NCBI GenBank assembly: GCA_013002595.1
Contig: JABDJG010000012.1
Coordinates: 1 to 17,985 of the forward strand
Length of the DNA: 17,985 nucleotides
Direction: 5' to 3'
Source of the DNA: Hyphomicrobiales bacterium
GTDB taxonomy: Bacteria > Pseudomonadota > Alphaproteobacteria > Rhizobiales > Aestuariivirgaceae
Below the pieces are notes generated by a model. It was not told where the DNA came from. It was given only the letters and a program-made list of their open reading frames with translations, and did not search any database. This document shows, piece after piece, positions 1-10,072 of the stretch (the stretch's first letter is position 1; each line of letters begins with the position of its first letter). The translations under genes were made by a program, and so were the position numbers.

Positions 1-1086
1 CTCGGCACGAGCTTCGGCCTTGAGCTGTTCGACCTTGGCGGTTATCTCGCTGGACCCGTTGAAGATGTCGCCGTACTCCAGAAGGTCGGTTTCGTAAGCC
101 AGGATTTGCTGCATTCGCAGCGACCACTGCTGGTCCCATGGGCGCGGCAGCCCGAGCGCTTCGTTCCAGGCCGGCAATTGCACGGCCCGGGCCCGGGCGC
201 CCTTTGACAAGGTGACGGCCAGCATCTCCAGCAGGATGCGGTAGACGTTGTTCTCCGGCTGCTGTTCGGTCAGCCCCAATGAATTGACCTGGACGCCATA
301 GCGGAAGCGGCGCAATTTGGGGTCCTCGACGCCGTAGCGTTCCTGGCAGATCTCGTCCCACAGTTCGCTGAACGCGCGCATCTTGCACATTTCGGTGATG
401 AAGCGGATGCCGGCGTTGACGAAAAAACTGATGCGGCCGACGACCGTCGGGAACTCGCCTTCAGGCACCTCGCCGGATGATCTCACAGCATCGAGCACCG
501 CGGTTGCGGTTGCCAGTGCGTAGGCAACCTCCTGCACCGGCGTCGCGCCGGCTTCCTGCAGATGGTAGGAGCACACATTCATCGGGTTCCATTTCGGCAA
601 CTCGCGATAGGACCAGGTGATGGTGTCCTCGATCAGCCGCATGGACGGCTTGGGCGGGAAGACATAGGTGCCGCGCGACAGGTATTCCTTGATGATGTCG
701 TTCTGGGTCGTGCCGGCAAGCGCGGCACGCGAGATGCCTTGCTGCTCGGCAAGGGCTGTATAGAGCGCCAGGAGCCATGCGGCGGTGGCGTTTATGGTCA
801 TCGAGGTGTTCATCCTGTCGAGCGGGATGCCGTCGAACAGGGTCTGTATGTCGCCAAGATGCGAAATCGGCACGCCGACCTTGCCGACTTCGCCGCCGGC
901 CAGTTCGTGATCACTGTCATAGCCGGTCTGGGTCGGCAGATCGAAGGCAACCGACAGGCCTGTCTGGCCCTTGGCCAGATTGCTGCGGTACAACTTGTTG
1001 CTTTCCAAAGCCGTCGAGTGACCGGCATAGGTGCGGAAAATCCACGGCCGGTCCGGCCTACCGGTGCTGCCATGTTTGTCGTTCAT
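1..1086 (-). CDS. ecm: Ethylmalonyl-CoA mutase (MeaA-type), N-terminal part; runs off the left edge
   Basis: This is a B12-dependent acyl-CoA mutase that should convert (2R)-ethylmalonyl-CoA to methylsuccinyl-CoA in the ethylmalonyl-CoA pathway of acetyl-CoA assimilation. The 362 visible codons are open to the window edge. The usual family length is roughly 650-690 residues, so the C-terminal cobalamin-binding domain lies outside. The visible part is the substrate-binding TIM-barrel half. RTYAGHSTA (residues 18-26), then GQTGLSVAFDLPTQTGYDSD, NTSMTINATA, GTTQNDIIKEYLSRGTYVFP and NVCSYHLQEAGATPVQE follow in family order. ARAVQLPAWNEALGLPRPWD near the end is typical of MeaA/Ecm, whereas true methylmalonyl-CoA mutases have a QSLHTNSFDEALGLP-like stretch. 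An in-frame ATG also exists at 1131, but it would overlap the predicted -10 region. The ATG at 1086, preceded by GGAAAAGG, is preferred. Family assignment is firm; the Ecm rather than Mcm call is from remembered family motifs. Confidence 0.9.
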   Translation of the reverse strand, partial: MNDKHGSTGRPDRPWIFRTYAGHSTALESNKLYRSNLAKGQTGLSVAFDLPTQTGYDSDHELAGGEVGKVGVPISHLGDIQTLFDGIPLDRMNTSMTINATAAWLLALYTALAEQQGISRAALAGTTQNDIIKEYLSRGTYVFPPKPSMRLIEDTITWSYRELPKWNPMNVCSYHLQEAGATPVQEVAYALATATAVLDAVRSSGEVPEGEFPTVVGRISFFVNAGIRFITEMCKMRAFSELWDEICQERYGVEDPKLRRFRYGVQVNSLGLTEQQPENNVYRILLEMLAVTLSKGARARAVQLPAWNEALGLPRPWDQQWSLRMQQILAYETDLLEYGDIFNGSSEITAKVEQLKAEARAE

Positions 1087-1133
1087 CTTGGCCTTTTCCG
1101 ATTCCCACCAGTTGATGGTGCATGGAAGCATGC

Positions 1134-1163
1134 CTTATGTTGCAGTGCAACCGAATGTGACAA
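1134..1163 (-). promoter_or_regulatory. Predicted promoter of the ethylmalonyl-CoA mutase gene
   Basis: Read on the minus strand, TTGTCA (1163-1158) lies 18 bp before CATAAG (1139-1134). These match the sigma-70 consensus at 5 of 6 and 4 of 6 positions. The predicted transcript would start about 40 nt before the ATG at 1086. A perfect inverted repeat (1139-1151) fills the spacer. This is inference from sequence only. Confidence 0.35.
1139..1151. promoter_or_regulatory. Candidate operator: perfect inverted repeat GTTGCAGTGCAAC
   Basis: GTTGCA and TGCAAC are exact reverse complements separated by a single G. The element lies in the divergent region between the mutase gene and zapE, inside the predicted mutase promoter spacer. 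A nearly identical sequence precedes mdh (2417-2432). The TTGCA half-site loosely recalls operators of short-chain acyl-CoA regulators of the RamB/PccR type, but I cannot name the regulator. The rest of 1087-1266 shows no other clear signal. Confidence 0.45.
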
Positions 1164-1266
1164 TTCATCCTTACGGCGGGCGGCGACGGCTGCATCAATC
1201 GGCTGTTGCGCCGCGGGTCTGTTGTGTTTAGTGACTTTCAGACAACGATGAGGGTTGGGGATTGCA

Positions 1267-2382
1267 ATGGGTGCGGCGCTGACACAGGCCTATGATGCCA
1301 GGATCACCGGCGGCGAGCTGGACGATGATGCAGCGCAGCGCCAGGTTGTCGAGCGTCTTGAGCAGTTGGCGAAAGCGCTGGACAACTATGCGCCCAAGGC
1401 CGAGGGCGGGTTGCTGGACAAGCTGTTCGGCAAGCCGCAAAAGATCGATCCGCCGGCCGGGGTCTACATCCATGGCGACGTTGGCCGCGGCAAGACGATG
1501 CTGATGGATCTGTTTTTTGATGCGGTCACGGGCACAGCCAAACGGCGCGACCATTTCCTCAGCTTCATGCAGGACGTTCACGGCCGCATTCACGAGGTCC
1601 GCCGGCTGCAGCGCTCAGGTGAGATCTGGGAAGATGCAGACCCGATCCGGCTGGTTGCCGAGCAGATCAGCAAGGATGCTCACCTTTTGTGTTTCGATGA
1701 GTTCCAGGTCAACGACATTACCGATGCCCTGATCCTCGGGCGGTTGTTCGAGGCGCTGTTCGGGCTTGGCGTCGTTGTGGTTGCCACGTCCAATGTGCGT
1801 CCCGGCGACCTTTACAAGGATGGCCTTAACCGGAACTCGTTCTTGCCGTTCATCGATATCCTGGCAACGCGGGTCGATACGGTTTCACTCGACAGCGATA
1901 CTGACTACCGGCTGGGCCGGTTGGCCGGCAAGAAGATCTACCATTCACCGCTAGGCGCCAAGGCCGACAAGGCGGTGCAGGCGTTATGGCTGGAGTTGAC
2001 CGAAGTCGAGACAGGCGATGCCCATACATTGACGGTAAAGGGCCGCGAGCTGGTCATACCGCAGGCAGCGCGCGGTGCTGCGCGGTTTGCATTTGCGGAC
2101 TTGTGTGAGGCCGCGCTTGGGGCGGCCGACTACATCGCCATTGCAGCGGATTATCGCACCGTGTTCATCGAGCACATACCGGTCATATCGCCCGAGCAGC
2201 GCAACGAGGCAAAACGGTTCATCACTTTGATCGATGCGCTTTACGACCGTGGCACCAAACTTGTCGTCTCGGCCGCGGCCAAACCTGATATGCTCTACCC
2301 CAAGGGTCCGCACCAGTTTGAATTCGACAGAACCACGTCACGGCTCAATGAAATGCAGTCAGAGTCATATTTTCATGCCTAA
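1267..2382 (+). CDS. zapE: Cell division protein ZapE (AFG1-like AAA+ ATPase)
   Basis: This is a 371-residue P-loop ATPase of the AFG1/ZapE family. Bacterial ZapE acts at the division ring under stress and modulates FtsZ; mitochondrial Afg1 has a role in turnover of respiratory-chain subunits. The Walker A motif is GDVGRGKT (residues 70-77). Walker B is LLCFDEF, with D144 and E145, followed by QVNDITDA. A sensor-like ATSN (173-176) precedes the family stretch NVRPGDLYKDGLNRNSFLPF. No membrane segment or signal peptide is visible, so it is probably cytoplasmic. The reading frame also allows a TTG at 1255. I chose the ATG at 1267 because GGGG (1257-1260) sits six bases before it. It lies directly upstream of mdh, as in many alphaproteobacteria, with a 165-bp gap, and may or may not share transcription with the TCA genes. 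Confidence 0.93.
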   Translation: MGAALTQAYDARITGGELDDDAAQRQVVERLEQLAKALDNYAPKAEGGLLDKLFGKPQKIDPPAGVYIHGDVGRGKTMLMDLFFDAVTGTAKRRDHFLSFMQDVHGRIHEVRRLQRSGEIWEDADPIRLVAEQISKDAHLLCFDEFQVNDITDALILGRLFEALFGLGVVVVATSNVRPGDLYKDGLNRNSFLPFIDILATRVDTVSLDSDTDYRLGRLAGKKIYHSPLGAKADKAVQALWLELTEVETGDAHTLTVKGRELVIPQAARGAARFAFADLCEAALGAADYIAIAADYRTVFIEHIPVISPEQRNEAKRFITLIDALYDRGTKLVVSAAAKPDMLYPKGPHQFEFDRTTSRLNEMQSESYFHA

Positions 2383-2416
2383 CCGGTTTGTTGCGTGGGT
2401 AAACGGCAGTGAATTT

Positions 2417-2432
2417 CTTGCAGTGCAGCAAC
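2417..2432. promoter_or_regulatory. Candidate operator upstream of mdh, matching the mutase-promoter palindrome
   Basis: The sequence CTTGCAGTGCAGCAAC shares the block TTGCAGTGCA with the palindrome at 1139-1151. Here the right half is interrupted (GCAGCAA instead of GCAA), so symmetry is imperfect. It lies about 115 bp before the mdh start, in the 165-bp zapE-mdh gap. A small hairpin (GGGTC/GACCC, 2514-2527) follows nearer the gene. Function is inferred. Confidence 0.35.
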
Positions 2433-2547
2433 ATACGGTCTACTAAGCCATCGTCTCACAAACGTACCTTTCAAAGGGCGTTGATCCGGGCAGGATGATC
2501 GGCCAGGCGGGCCGGGTCTCCTGACCCCAAACGAACGGGAAAATCAC

Positions 2548-3510
2548 ATGGCGCGTAATAAGATTGCTCTCATTGGTGGCGGAATGATCGGCGGCACCTT
2601 GGCTCATCTGGCAGGTCTCAAAGAACTCGGCGATGTCGTCATGTTCGATATCGTGGAAGGCCTGCCACAGGGCAAGACGCTCGATCTGGCTGAAAGCTCG
2701 GCGGTTGAAGGCTTCGATTCGGCGATGAGCGGTACCAACAAGTATGAGGCGATTGCCGGTGCTGATGTCGTGATCGTAACCGCCGGTGTGCCGCGCAAGC
2801 CGGGCATGAGCCGCGATGATCTTCTCGAGATCAACCTGAAAGTCATGAGTCAGGTTGGCGCAGGCATAAAGAAGTACGCCAGTGATGCGTTTGTCATCTG
2901 CATCACCAATCCGCTGGATGTCATGGTCTGGGCTTTGCAAAAATATTCCGGTTTGCCGGCGAACAAGGTGGTCGGCATGGCTGGTGTGCTCGATTCCGCC
3001 CGGTTCCGTTATTTCCTGGCCAGTGAATTCAATGTGTCGGTGGAAGATGTGACGGCGTTCGTGCTTGGTGGCCACGGTGACAGTATGGTGCCGCTGGTCA
3101 GGTATTCGACGGTCGCCGGCATTCCGGTGCCGGATCTGATCGACATGAAGTGGACGACGAAGCAGCGGATCGATGAAATCGTTCAGCGGACCCGCGATGG
3201 CGGTGCCGAGATTGTCGGTCTTTTGAAAACCGGCTCGGCCTACTATGCGCCGGCATCGTCGGCCATTGCGATGGCGGAAAGCTATTTGAAGGACAAAAAG
3301 CGGGTCCTGCCGTGCGCGGCTCACGTCGCCGGGCAGTACGGGCTCAATGATATGTACGTTGGCGTGCCGGTGGTGATCGGCGCCGGCGGTGTTGAGCGCA
3401 TTCTAGAGATCAGCCTTCAGTCGGATGAAAAATCGCAGTTCAAGAACTCGATTTCGGCTGTCAAAGGTCTGATGGATGCGGCCAAGGGAATTGCTCCGGA
3501 CCTTGCCTAA
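2548..3510 (+). CDS. mdh: Malate dehydrogenase (NAD+), LDH-like type
   Basis: The 320-residue enzyme oxidises L-malate to oxaloacetate with NAD+ in the TCA cycle. The N-terminal Rossmann motif is GGGMIGGTLAHL (residues 10-21). D34 at the end of the second strand indicates preference for NAD+ over NADP+. Substrate and catalytic residues typical of the family are visible: R83 and R89 in VPRKPGMSRDD, N121 in TNPLD, D149 and R152 in VLDSARFR, and the catalytic H176 in GGHGDSMV. Arginine in the VPRKPGMSR loop separates malate from lactate dehydrogenases. Length is normal for the family. The ATG is preceded by a weak CGGGAA. It is the first gene of the plus-strand TCA cluster, 110 bp before sucC. 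Confidence 0.97.
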   Translation: MARNKIALIGGGMIGGTLAHLAGLKELGDVVMFDIVEGLPQGKTLDLAESSAVEGFDSAMSGTNKYEAIAGADVVIVTAGVPRKPGMSRDDLLEINLKVMSQVGAGIKKYASDAFVICITNPLDVMVWALQKYSGLPANKVVGMAGVLDSARFRYFLASEFNVSVEDVTAFVLGGHGDSMVPLVRYSTVAGIPVPDLIDMKWTTKQRIDEIVQRTRDGGAEIVGLLKTGSAYYAPASSAIAMAESYLKDKKRVLPCAAHVAGQYGLNDMYVGVPVVIGAGGVERILEISLQSDEKSQFKNSISAVKGLMDAAKGIAPDLA

Positions 3511-3543
3511 CAGGCATCGGTCCAGGACACTGAGAGTCTATGG

Positions 3544-3562
3544 TGTCTGGTATACCAGAGAC
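3544..3562. promoter_or_regulatory. GntR/FadR-like palindrome between mdh and sucC
   Basis: The core TCTGGTATACCAGA (3546-3559) is a perfect 14-bp palindrome with no spacer. Adding the flanks extends the symmetry with one mismatch per side. The centre TGGTATACCA fits the known FadR-subfamily GntR operator pattern (tnGTnnnACna). It lies 34 bp after the mdh stop and about 60 bp before sucC, so it could control sucC-lpd separately from mdh, or act on read-through. The regulator is not in the window. Confidence 0.45.
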
Positions 3563-3620
3563 TTGCCAATCGCGCTGATGACCCCTTAGATTGGGCCAAA
3601 GTGCAACGCGGGGAGATCAG

Positions 3621-4790
3621 ATGAACATTCATGAATATCAGGGCAAGGCTGTTCTGAAGTCGTTTGGTGTTGAGGTGCCCAAGGGCACGCCGGCGTTTTC
3701 CGTCGATGAAGCGGTCAAGGCTGCAGAAGAGCTGGGCGGCCCGGTCTGGGTCGTGAAGGCGCAGATCCATGCTGGCGGCCGCGGCAAGGGCGGCGGCGTC
3801 AAGGTGGTCAAATCGATCGATGAGGTGCGCAGCGAAGCCGAGCGCATGCTCGGCATGACGCTGGTGACCCACCAGACCGGACCTGCCGGCAAGACCGTCA
3901 ACCGGATCTATATCGAAGATGGCTCGTCGATCTCGCGCGAATTGTACCTGTCCTGCCTGGTTGACCGGGCAACGGCGCGGGTAGCGTTCATTGCATCGAC
4001 TGAAGGCGGCATGGACATTGAGCAGGTCGCACATGACACGCCTGAAAAGATCTTCACGATGTCGATCGACCCGGCGACCGACATCATGCCGCATCATGTC
4101 AGGCGGATGTCCAAGGCGCTGGAGCTCACAGGTGCGCAGCAAAAGCAGATGGGCCCGTTGTTGAGCAAGCTCTACAAGGCGGTGGTCGACAGCGATATGA
4201 GCCTTTTGGAAATCAATCCGATGGTTGTGACCGGCGATGGCGACCTGTTGTGCCTGGATGCCAAGGTCAACTTCGATTCCAACGCGTTGTACCGGCACCC
4301 GGACATCGTTGAATTGCGAGATGAGACCGAGGAAGATCCCAAGGAGCTGGAAGCCTCCAAGTTCGACCTCAGCTACATCGCGCTCGACGGTTCGATCGGC
4401 TGCATGGTGAACGGCGCGGGCCTTGCCATGGCGACCATGGATATCATCAAGCTGTACGGCAAGGAGTCGGCCAACTTTCTCGATGTCGGCGGTGGGGCAA
4501 CGACCGAGAAGGTGACGGCGGCGTTCAAGATCATCACGTCTGATCCGAATGTGCAGGGCATCCTGGTCAATATCTTCGGTGGTATCATGCGCTGTGACGT
4601 CATTGCCGATGGCGTCATTGCAGCGGTCAAGGAGGTCGGGCTCCAGGTTCCGCTTGTGGTTCGCCTTGAAGGCACCAACGTTGAAAAGGGCAAGGAGATC
4701 ATCTCCCAGTCCGGCCTCAACGTCATTGCAGCGGACGATCTCGACGATGCTGCGCAAAAAATTGTCAAAGCCGTCGAGGAGGCAGCCTGA
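3621..4790 (+). CDS. sucC: Succinyl-CoA synthetase (ADP-forming), beta subunit
   Basis: This 389-residue subunit, with SucD, makes succinate and ATP from succinyl-CoA, ADP and phosphate in the TCA cycle. The N-terminal ATP-grasp domain starts MNIHEYQGKAVLKSFGV. It has the nucleotide-binding stretch VVKAQIHAGGRGKGGGVK (44-61). LLEINPMVV and CLDAKVNFDSNA provide metal and nucleotide ligands. The C-terminal domain carries NIFGGI (317-322) with MRCD and RLEGTN (348-353), both contacting the SucD side. The ATG at 3621 is chosen over in-frame starts further upstream because GGGGAG sits about six bases before it and the family begins MNIHEYQ. The stop TGA shares its last base with the sucD ATG, so the two subunits are probably translationally coupled. 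Malate-CoA ligase is a homologous alternative, but the TCA context favours SucC. Confidence 0.96.
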   Translation: MNIHEYQGKAVLKSFGVEVPKGTPAFSVDEAVKAAEELGGPVWVVKAQIHAGGRGKGGGVKVVKSIDEVRSEAERMLGMTLVTHQTGPAGKTVNRIYIEDGSSISRELYLSCLVDRATARVAFIASTEGGMDIEQVAHDTPEKIFTMSIDPATDIMPHHVRRMSKALELTGAQQKQMGPLLSKLYKAVVDSDMSLLEINPMVVTGDGDLLCLDAKVNFDSNALYRHPDIVELRDETEEDPKELEASKFDLSYIALDGSIGCMVNGAGLAMATMDIIKLYGKESANFLDVGGGATTEKVTAAFKIITSDPNVQGILVNIFGGIMRCDVIADGVIAAVKEVGLQVPLVVRLEGTNVEKGKEIISQSGLNVIAADDLDDAAQKIVKAVEEAA

Positions 4791-5695
4791 TGTCCGTCAT
4801 CGTCAACAAGCATACCAAGATCATGGTGCAGGGGCTGACCGGCAAGACCGGTACGTTCCACACCGAACAGGCGTTGAGCTACCACGGCACCCAGATGGTT
4901 GCCGGTGTGACGCCGGGCAAGGGCGGCTCAACCTGGCAGGGCACGCTGGCCGATGGCTCGGGCGTTTCGCTGCCAGTGTTCGACACGGTTGCCGAAGCCA
5001 AAGAAAAGACCGGGGCAACGGCGAGCGCGGTTTATGTCCCGCCGCCATTTGCGGCAGATTCGATTGCCGAAGCGATTGAAGCAGAGATGGAACTGGTGGT
5101 CTGCATCACCGAAGGCATCCCGGTGATGGACATGGTCAAGGTCAAACGCTCTTTGTGCGGCTCGCCGACACGGCTGATCGGACCGAATTGCCCGGGTGTC
5201 ATCACGCCCGATGAATGCAAGATCGGCATCATGCCCGGTCACATTCACTTGAGGGGGTCGGTCGGCGTGGTGTCGCGGTCCGGTACGCTGACCTATGAAG
5301 CGGTCAAGCAGACCAGCGATGTCGGGCTTGGCCAATCGACCTGTGTCGGCATTGGCGGTGATCCGGTCAAGGGGACCGAATTCATCGATGTGCTTGAGCT
5401 GTTCCTTGCTGATGACGAGACCAAGCAGATCGTGATGATCGGCGAAATCGGCGGCTCTGCTGAGGAAGAAGCGGCAGATTTCATCAAACAGTCCGGAACC
5501 AAAAAGCCGATCGTCGGGTTCATTGCCGGGCGCACCGCACCGCCCGGCCGCCGCATGGGTCATGCCGGCGCGATCATTGCTGGTGGCAAGGGCGGAGCCG
5601 AAGACAAGATTGAGGCGATGAAATCAGCCGGAATTGCCGTTGCCGACTCGCCGGCAACATTGGGATCAACGCTCGCTAAGCTGTTGCAAGGTTAG
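4790..5695 (+). CDS. sucD: Succinyl-CoA synthetase (ADP-forming), alpha subunit
   Basis: The 301-residue subunit binds CoA and carries the phosphohistidine intermediate. The N-terminal CoA-binding Rossmann region reads GLTGKTGTFHTEQALSYHGT, followed by VAGVTPGKGG. IGPNCPGVI and the GVVSRSGTLTYE loop follow, then GIGGDPVKGT and the GEIGGSAEEEAA motif. The active-site histidine is H258 in GRRMGHAGAII. Length and motif order match the family. The start overlaps the sucC stop by one base (TGATG), which points to coupled synthesis of the two subunits. A 96-bp gap separates it from sucA. Confidence 0.97.
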   Translation: MSVIVNKHTKIMVQGLTGKTGTFHTEQALSYHGTQMVAGVTPGKGGSTWQGTLADGSGVSLPVFDTVAEAKEKTGATASAVYVPPPFAADSIAEAIEAEMELVVCITEGIPVMDMVKVKRSLCGSPTRLIGPNCPGVITPDECKIGIMPGHIHLRGSVGVVSRSGTLTYEAVKQTSDVGLGQSTCVGIGGDPVKGTEFIDVLELFLADDETKQIVMIGEIGGSAEEEAADFIKQSGTKKPIVGFIAGRTAPPGRRMGHAGAIIAGGKGGAEDKIEAMKSAGIAVADSPATLGSTLAKLLQG

Positions 5696-5738
5696 CGAAA
5701 GACAGTATGTTTATCTTTGTCGTTTAGGAACACAGGCG

Positions 5739-5753
5739 ACATTAAATGTACAT
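5739..5753. promoter_or_regulatory. Overlapping AT-rich palindromes in the sucD-sucA gap
   Basis: ACATT-A-AATGT (5739-5749) is an exact inverted repeat, and it overlaps the 8-bp palindrome ATGTACAT (5746-5753). They lie about 40-50 bp before the sucA start in an otherwise GC-rich operon. A regulatory or promoter role for sucA is possible but unproven. Short AT-rich palindromes can also arise by chance. Confidence 0.2.
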
Positions 5754-5791
5754 GAGGACGGTGCGCGATCACTCGTTCGCCGGAAAAGGCA

Positions 5792-8746
<2,955 letters not shown>

Positions 8747-8803
8747 ATCGAACTTGCTGTACTTTGACGAACGCCGCATCAGTCACTCCGGAATGAGGGA
8801 AAT

Positions 8804-10054
8804 ATGACAACAGAAATTCGTGTTCCTGCGCTTGGTGAATCGGTCACCGAGGCAACGGTCGCACAGTGGTTCAAGCAGACCGGAGAACAGGTCAATGCGG
8901 ATGAGCCATTGGTCGAACTGGAGACCGACAAGGTGACGCTGGAAGTACCGGCGCCGGCGAGTGGTGTTCTGGCCTCGATTGATGCCGATAGCGGCGAAAC
9001 GGTCAATGTGGGGGCTCTGCTGGGCGCAATCGCTGCCGGCGAGGCAGCGGCAGCTGCGCCCCAGCCGAAGGCCGAAGCTCCGGCTCCGGCTCCGGAACCG
9101 GCACCGGCAGAACCTGCCCCGGCTGCCCCGGCCGCTGCGGCCGATGCCAGCAAGCCGCTGTCACCGGCAGTGCGCAAACTGGTTGAAGAAAACAATGTCG
9201 ATGCCTCTGCGGTGCCCGCGACCGGCAAGGATGGCCGGCTGACCAAGGCCGACGTCATGGACTACATCGCCAAGGGTGACAGCGCGCCGGCGGCGGCTGC
9301 TGCGCCTGCCGCGGCACCGGTTGCGGCGCGTGCACCGGTCGCAGCTGACGATGCCACGCGCGAGGAACGGGTGCGGATGACGCGGCTGCGCCAGACCATC
9401 GCGCGGCGCCTGAAGGATGCCCAGAACACCGCTGCCATGCTGACCACCTTCAACGAGGTCGACATGACCAGCGTGATGGAAATGCGCAGCCAGTTCAAGG
9501 AACTGTTTGAGAAGAAGCACGGCATCAAACTCGGCTTTATGGGGTTCTTCGTCAAAGCCTGCATCCAGGCGCTGAAAGACATCCCGGCGGTCAATGCAGA
9601 GATCGATGGCGATGAGCTTGTCTACAAGAACTATTATCATGTCGGCGTTGCGGTCGGCACCGACAAGGGGCTTGTCGTGCCGGTTGTGCGCGATGCCGAT
9701 ATGCTGTCGCTGGCCGGTATCGAGCTGGCAATTGCCGGGCTTGGCAAGAAGGCGCGCGATGGCGACCTGTCGATTGCCGACATGCAGGGCGGCACGTTCA
9801 CGTTGTCGAACGGCGGCGTCTACGGCTCGCTGATGTCGACGCCGATCCTCAATGCCCCGCAGCCGGGCATCCTGGGCATGCACAAGATCCAGCAGCGGCC
9901 GATGGTTGTCGATGGCCAGATTGAGGCGAGGCCAATGATGTATCTGGCGCTGAGCTACGATCACCGCATTGTCGATGGCAAGGAAGCCGTGACCTTCCTG
10001 GTGCGGGTCAAGGAATGCCTGGAAGACCCGCAACGGATGATCCTGGACCTGTAA
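8804..10054 (+). CDS. sucB: Dihydrolipoyl succinyltransferase, E2 component of 2-oxoglutarate dehydrogenase
   Basis: The 416-residue E2 forms the core of the complex and passes succinyl groups from E1 to CoA. It has one lipoyl domain (about residues 1-75) with the lipoylated K43 in ELETDKVTLEV. An alanine/proline-rich linker follows (about 80-115), then the E1/E3-binding domain KPLSPAVRKLVEENNVD through GKDGRLTKADVMDYI (about 117-155). A second Ala-rich linker leads to the catalytic domain (about 180-416). Catalytic H387 and D391 lie in YDHRIVDGKEAV, close to the C-terminus as usual. A single lipoyl domain and the VGVAVGTDKGLVVPV stretch support OGDH E2 rather than pyruvate dehydrogenase E2. 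GAGGG before the ATG is a good ribosome site. lpd follows after 18 bp. Confidence 0.97.
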   Translation: MTTEIRVPALGESVTEATVAQWFKQTGEQVNADEPLVELETDKVTLEVPAPASGVLASIDADSGETVNVGALLGAIAAGEAAAAAPQPKAEAPAPAPEPAPAEPAPAAPAAAADASKPLSPAVRKLVEENNVDASAVPATGKDGRLTKADVMDYIAKGDSAPAAAAAPAAAPVAARAPVAADDATREERVRMTRLRQTIARRLKDAQNTAAMLTTFNEVDMTSVMEMRSQFKELFEKKHGIKLGFMGFFVKACIQALKDIPAVNAEIDGDELVYKNYYHVGVAVGTDKGLVVPVVRDADMLSLAGIELAIAGLGKKARDGDLSIADMQGGTFTLSNGGVYGSLMSTPILNAPQPGILGMHKIQQRPMVVDGQIEARPMMYLALSYDHRIVDGKEAVTFLVRVKECLEDPQRMILDL

Positions 10055-10072
10055 AACCAATAAGGGGGTGTC

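Noticed and set aside
2443..3324. Long open frame on the minus strand opposite mdh, and similar ones opposite sucC (3507-4757), sucB (9161-10411), asd (13031-13678) and the CoA-transferase (17223-17978)
   Set aside because: These mirror the codon structure of the real gene on the other strand, lack recognisable domains and good ribosome sites, and are expected in GC-rich DNA.
3621..5695. Malate-CoA ligase (mtkAB) of the serine cycle instead of succinyl-CoA synthetase
   Set aside because: The pair sits between mdh and sucA in the standard TCA order, with typical SucC and SucD motifs, and no serine-cycle genes are visible.
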